From Guptibacillus hwajinpoensis (GTDB taxonomy: Bacteria; Bacillota; Bacilli; Bacillales; Guptibacillaceae), in the NCBI RefSeq assembly GCF_029277305.1, contig NZ_CP119526.1: DNA of 64,000 nucleotides. One strand, given 5' to 3'. How positions within the stretch are numbered: position 1 is the stretch's first letter; every line of letters starts with the position of its first letter. Under the pieces are notes generated by a model that saw nothing but the letters and a program-made list of their open reading frames with translations, was not told where the DNA came from and ran no database searches. A program made the translations under genes and the position numbers. Shown here piece by piece: positions 61,846-64,000 of this stretch.

Positions 61846-62403
61846 GTGAAAATCAAAGAAATAATAATAGTAGAAGGTAAGAATGATACGTTAGCAGTAA
61901 AACGAGCTGTTGATGCAGATACACTTGAAACAAACGGATCAGAAATTAGTGAAGAAACACTTCAAAGAATTGAACTTGCATGGAAGAGAAGAGGCGTTAT
62001 TGTCTTTACTGACCCTGATTACCCAGGTACACGAATTAGACAAATCATTAGTGAGCGACTACCTTCTTGCAAGCATGCTTTTTTAAATAAAAAACATGCA
62101 ATTTCATCAAATGGCAAGAAGGTTGGTATTGAGCATGCATCAATAACTGACATACAGGAAGCGATTCTATCCGTTAGAGAAGAGATTGAAGCACCAAAGG
62201 TCATAATTGAGTGGCAGGATCTCATTACTGCTGGTCTTGTTGTTGGTGAACGTGCAAAAGCAAGAAGGAAGGCGCTTGGCGATCGACTTCAAATGGGATA
62301 TATGAATGGAAAACAGCTCTATAAACGTTTGCAAATGTTCCAAATCTCAAGAGATGAGTTTAACCGTGCATTAGTAGATGTGCTACAGGAGGAAGAGGAA
62401 TGA
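61846..62403 (+). CDS. rnmV: ribonuclease M5
   Basis: RNase M5 cuts precursor 5S rRNA on both sides of its terminal stem. The 185-residue product has a TOPRIM domain with E10 in IIIVEGKND and the D-x-D in VFTDPDYPGTRIR. It starts with GTG after GGAGG. It overlaps ksgA by four bases (ATGA), so the two rRNA-maturation genes are coupled. Its substrates are the 5S genes at 14081 and 48684. Confidence 0.96.
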   Translation: MKIKEIIIVEGKNDTLAVKRAVDADTLETNGSEISEETLQRIELAWKRRGVIVFTDPDYPGTRIRQIISERLPSCKHAFLNKKHAISSNGKKVGIEHASITDIQEAILSVREEIEAPKVIIEWQDLITAGLVVGERAKARRKALGDRLQMGYMNGKQLYKRLQMFQISRDEFNRALVDVLQEEEE

Positions 62404-63281
62404 ACAAAGAAATATCAACACCTTTTAGAACGAAGGAAATTTTAGCAAAGTATGGATTTACATTTAAGAAAAGCCTTGGCCAGAACTTTTTAATCGATTC
62501 GAATGTACTAACGAAAATTGTTGATCAGGCAGAGTTAACACCTGAGTCAGGAGCAATTGAAATTGGACCTGGTATAGGCGCATTAACAGAGAAGCTAGCA
62601 AAACGATCGAAAAAAGTCGTTGCATTTGAAATTGATCAGCGTCTTATTCCAATTTTAGAAGATATGCTTTCTCCATATCCACATGTAACGATTCGCCATA
62701 GCGATGTTCTTGCTGCAGATGTTCATCAAGTTATTTCTGAGGAGTTCGACGAAGGACAGGATCTTATGGTTGTTGCTAACCTTCCATACTATGTGACAAC
62801 ACCGATCTTAATGAAATTGTTAGAAGAAAAGTTACCTGTACGCGGGATCGTTGTTATGATACAAAAGGAAGTTGCAGAACGCATTGCAGCGAAGCCAGGA
62901 TCAAAAGAATATGGTTCATTATCGCTAGCAGTTCAGTACCACGCTATAGCTAGAACGGCCCTTACGGTGCCAAAGACGGTATTTGTACCTAAACCGAATG
63001 TGGACTCTGCTGTACTACATTTAGAGTTGCGTGAGAAGCCTCCTGTCGATCTTATGAGTGAGTCATATTTCTTTGAAGTTATTCGAGCAAGCTTTGGTCA
63101 GCGAAGGAAAACACTTCTAAATAACTTACAAAACAACTTACTTGGGAAAGAGAATAAACCGATGATTGAAGAAGTTTTAAGTGAAACTGGTATAGACGGT
63201 AAACGTCGTGGCGAAACACTATCTATGGAAGAGTTTGCTGCATTGAGTAATGCATTTTATAAACGGAAAGATATGAACTAA
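62400..63281 (+). CDS. ksgA: 16S rRNA dimethyladenosine transferase KsgA (RsmA)
   Basis: KsgA dimethylates A1518 and A1519 near the 3' end of 16S rRNA. The 293-residue Rossmann methyltransferase has FKKSLGQNFLID, motif I AIEIGPGIGALTEKL, and the catalytic NLPYYVTTPI. A helical C-terminal domain ends around GIDGKRRGETLSMEEFAAL. The ATG overlaps the rnmV stop codon. Length matches B. subtilis (292). Confidence 0.98.
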   Translation: MNKEISTPFRTKEILAKYGFTFKKSLGQNFLIDSNVLTKIVDQAELTPESGAIEIGPGIGALTEKLAKRSKKVVAFEIDQRLIPILEDMLSPYPHVTIRHSDVLAADVHQVISEEFDEGQDLMVVANLPYYVTTPILMKLLEEKLPVRGIVVMIQKEVAERIAAKPGSKEYGSLSLAVQYHAIARTALTVPKTVFVPKPNVDSAVLHLELREKPPVDLMSESYFFEVIRASFGQRRKTLLNNLQNNLLGKENKPMIEEVLSETGIDGKRRGETLSMEEFAALSNAFYKRKDMN

Positions 63282-63308
63282 AACACCCTAAAAGGTGTTT
63301 TTTTTATT
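63281..63308 (+). terminator. ksgA terminator
   Basis: A short AAACACC / GGTGTTT stem with a long T run. Confidence 0.85.
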
Positions 63309-63400
63309 TATCCAAAGGTTAATTTAGTGAATACCCACTCATATAATCTCTTGTTATGTGATTGAGCTTTCCTACAAGACTCATTTTTTTATAAAGCTCT

Positions 63401-63409
63401 CATATAGTA
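63401..63409 (+). promoter_or_regulatory. sigma-K-type -10 of yabG
   Basis: CATATAGTA matches the sigma-K -10 consensus CATAnnnTA and lies 50 bp before yabG, a known sigma-K gene in B. subtilis. An AC at 63379-63380 is a possible but off-spaced -35. Confidence 0.45.
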
Positions 63410-63458
63410 GAAAAAGGAGAACACGTATAAAGAGGTCAAGCGGCGTGGAGGGAAGTCG

Positions 63459-64000
63459 ATGACGATGAAAGAAGGAGATATCGTTGCCAGGCGTTCTTAT
63501 GGCTGTGATCTAATCTTTCGGGTAACTAGGCTAAACGATTCAAGTCAAACGGCAGAATTAGTTGGTGAAGATATGAGGCTCATTGCAGATGCACCATTTG
63601 ATGATTTGGTGTTAATTGATTCCAGTGAGCATAAAATGAGACGAGAGCAATCGAAAGAAAAGGAGGACTATTCTTTTCGTCTGTTTCGTCAGGATTATCA
63701 GTTGTTACGAATGAAGCGTGAGTATACTGCAACAAGTCATTTTAAGAAAGAAACGAGTTTCTTTGAGTTGCCAGGTAAAATTCTTCATATTGATGGCGAT
63801 CCGCTCTACTTAAGTAAGTGTTTAGAGATGTATAAACGTCTTGGGGTTCCGGTATATGGCTTGTATATGAAGGAAAGTGAGATCCCGGAGAATATTATTA
63901 AGCTTGTGAACAATGTGAGACCTGATATTCTTGTGATTACAGGTCACGATGCTTATATAAAACATAAAGGAGAGAAAAAAGATCTCCAATGTTATCGAAA
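63459..64000 (+). CDS. yabG: sporulation-specific cysteine protease YabG (3'-truncated by window edge)
   Basis: YabG processes spore coat and other spore proteins late in sporulation. The first 180 residues are in the window with no stop. Matching segments include MTMKEGDIVARRSYGCDLIF near the N-terminus, FRQDYQLLR, FELPGKILHIDGDPLYLSKC, and the strongly conserved RPDILVITGHDAY near the edge. GGAGGG at 63447-63452 supports the ATG at 63459. The C-terminal part lies beyond the window. Confidence 0.95.
   Translation, partial: MTMKEGDIVARRSYGCDLIFRVTRLNDSSQTAELVGEDMRLIADAPFDDLVLIDSSEHKMRREQSKEKEDYSFRLFRQDYQLLRMKREYTATSHFKKETSFFELPGKILHIDGDPLYLSKCLEMYKRLGVPVYGLYMKESEIPENIIKLVNNVRPDILVITGHDAYIKHKGEKKDLQCYR

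Overview
The window is a Firmicutes chromosome segment that starts inside dnaA at the replication origin. Gene content and order follow the origin region of Bacillus subtilis: dnaA-dnaN-yaaA-recF-remB-gyrB-gyrA-rrn-yaaC-guaB-dacA-pdxST-serS-dck/dgk ... yaaI-tadA-scr-dnaX-ebfC-recR-yaaL-bofA-rrn-csfB ... tmk-darA-holB-ricT-yabA-yabB-yazA-rsmI-abrB-metS-tatD-yabE-rnmV-ksgA-yabG. Spore genes (bofA, csfB, yabG, abrB with Spo0A boxes), strong AGGAGG ribosome sites and T-box control point to an endospore-forming member of Bacillaceae. The 16S looks like a marine or alkaliphile-type Bacillaceae (Pseudalkalibacillus/Guptibacillus-like is a guess made without a database).

Layout. 1-8.9 kb: replication initiation, sliding clamp, RecF and gyrase. 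9.0-14.2 kb: first rRNA operon (16S-23S-5S, no tRNA genes). 14.4-23.8 kb: yaaC (minus), guaB, dacA, pdxST for vitamin B6, T-box-controlled serS, tRNA-Ser(UGA), and the deoxynucleoside kinase pair on the minus strand. 23.8-38.4 kb: the accessory region that replaces yaaH of B. subtilis. It holds a four-gene homogentisate (tyrosine/phenylalanine) catabolic operon, tRNA-Arg(CCU), an 8.2-kb gene for a 2745-residue protein with 27 tandem carboxypeptidase-regulatory-like repeats, a decayed ORF and an unknown membrane protein. 38.4-43.5 kb: yaaI, tadA, tRNA-Ser(CGA), SRP RNA, and the dnaX-ebfC-recR-yaaL-bofA group. 43.5-48.8 kb: second rRNA operon, nearly identical to the first but with an extra structured segment between 23S and 5S. 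49.3-64 kb: csfB, yaaO, then replication and translation genes through metS, rnmV and ksgA, ending inside yabG.

How the genes work together. Most of the window is housekeeping: DNA replication and repair (DnaA, DnaN, RecF, gyrase, DnaX, HolB, RecR, YabA), rRNA and tRNA production and modification (two rrn operons, RNase M5 that matures 5S, KsgA and RsmI that methylate 16S, TadA, SerRS, MetRS) and nucleotide supply (GuaB, Tmk, Dck, Dgk). Sporulation regulators are interleaved with these.

The most interesting non-standard signals are: (1) the giant repeat protein, which has no signal peptide or sortase motif and ends in a Cys-rich tail; (2) an approximately 20-bp-period CGCGGATA array downstream of both rRNA operons; (3) an untyped leader with mutually exclusive hairpins upstream of metS; (4) a small inverted-repeat mobile-like element present as a full copy inside the serS leader and a core-deleted copy before yabB; and (5) a homogentisate operon lacking the expected maleylacetoacetate isomerase.
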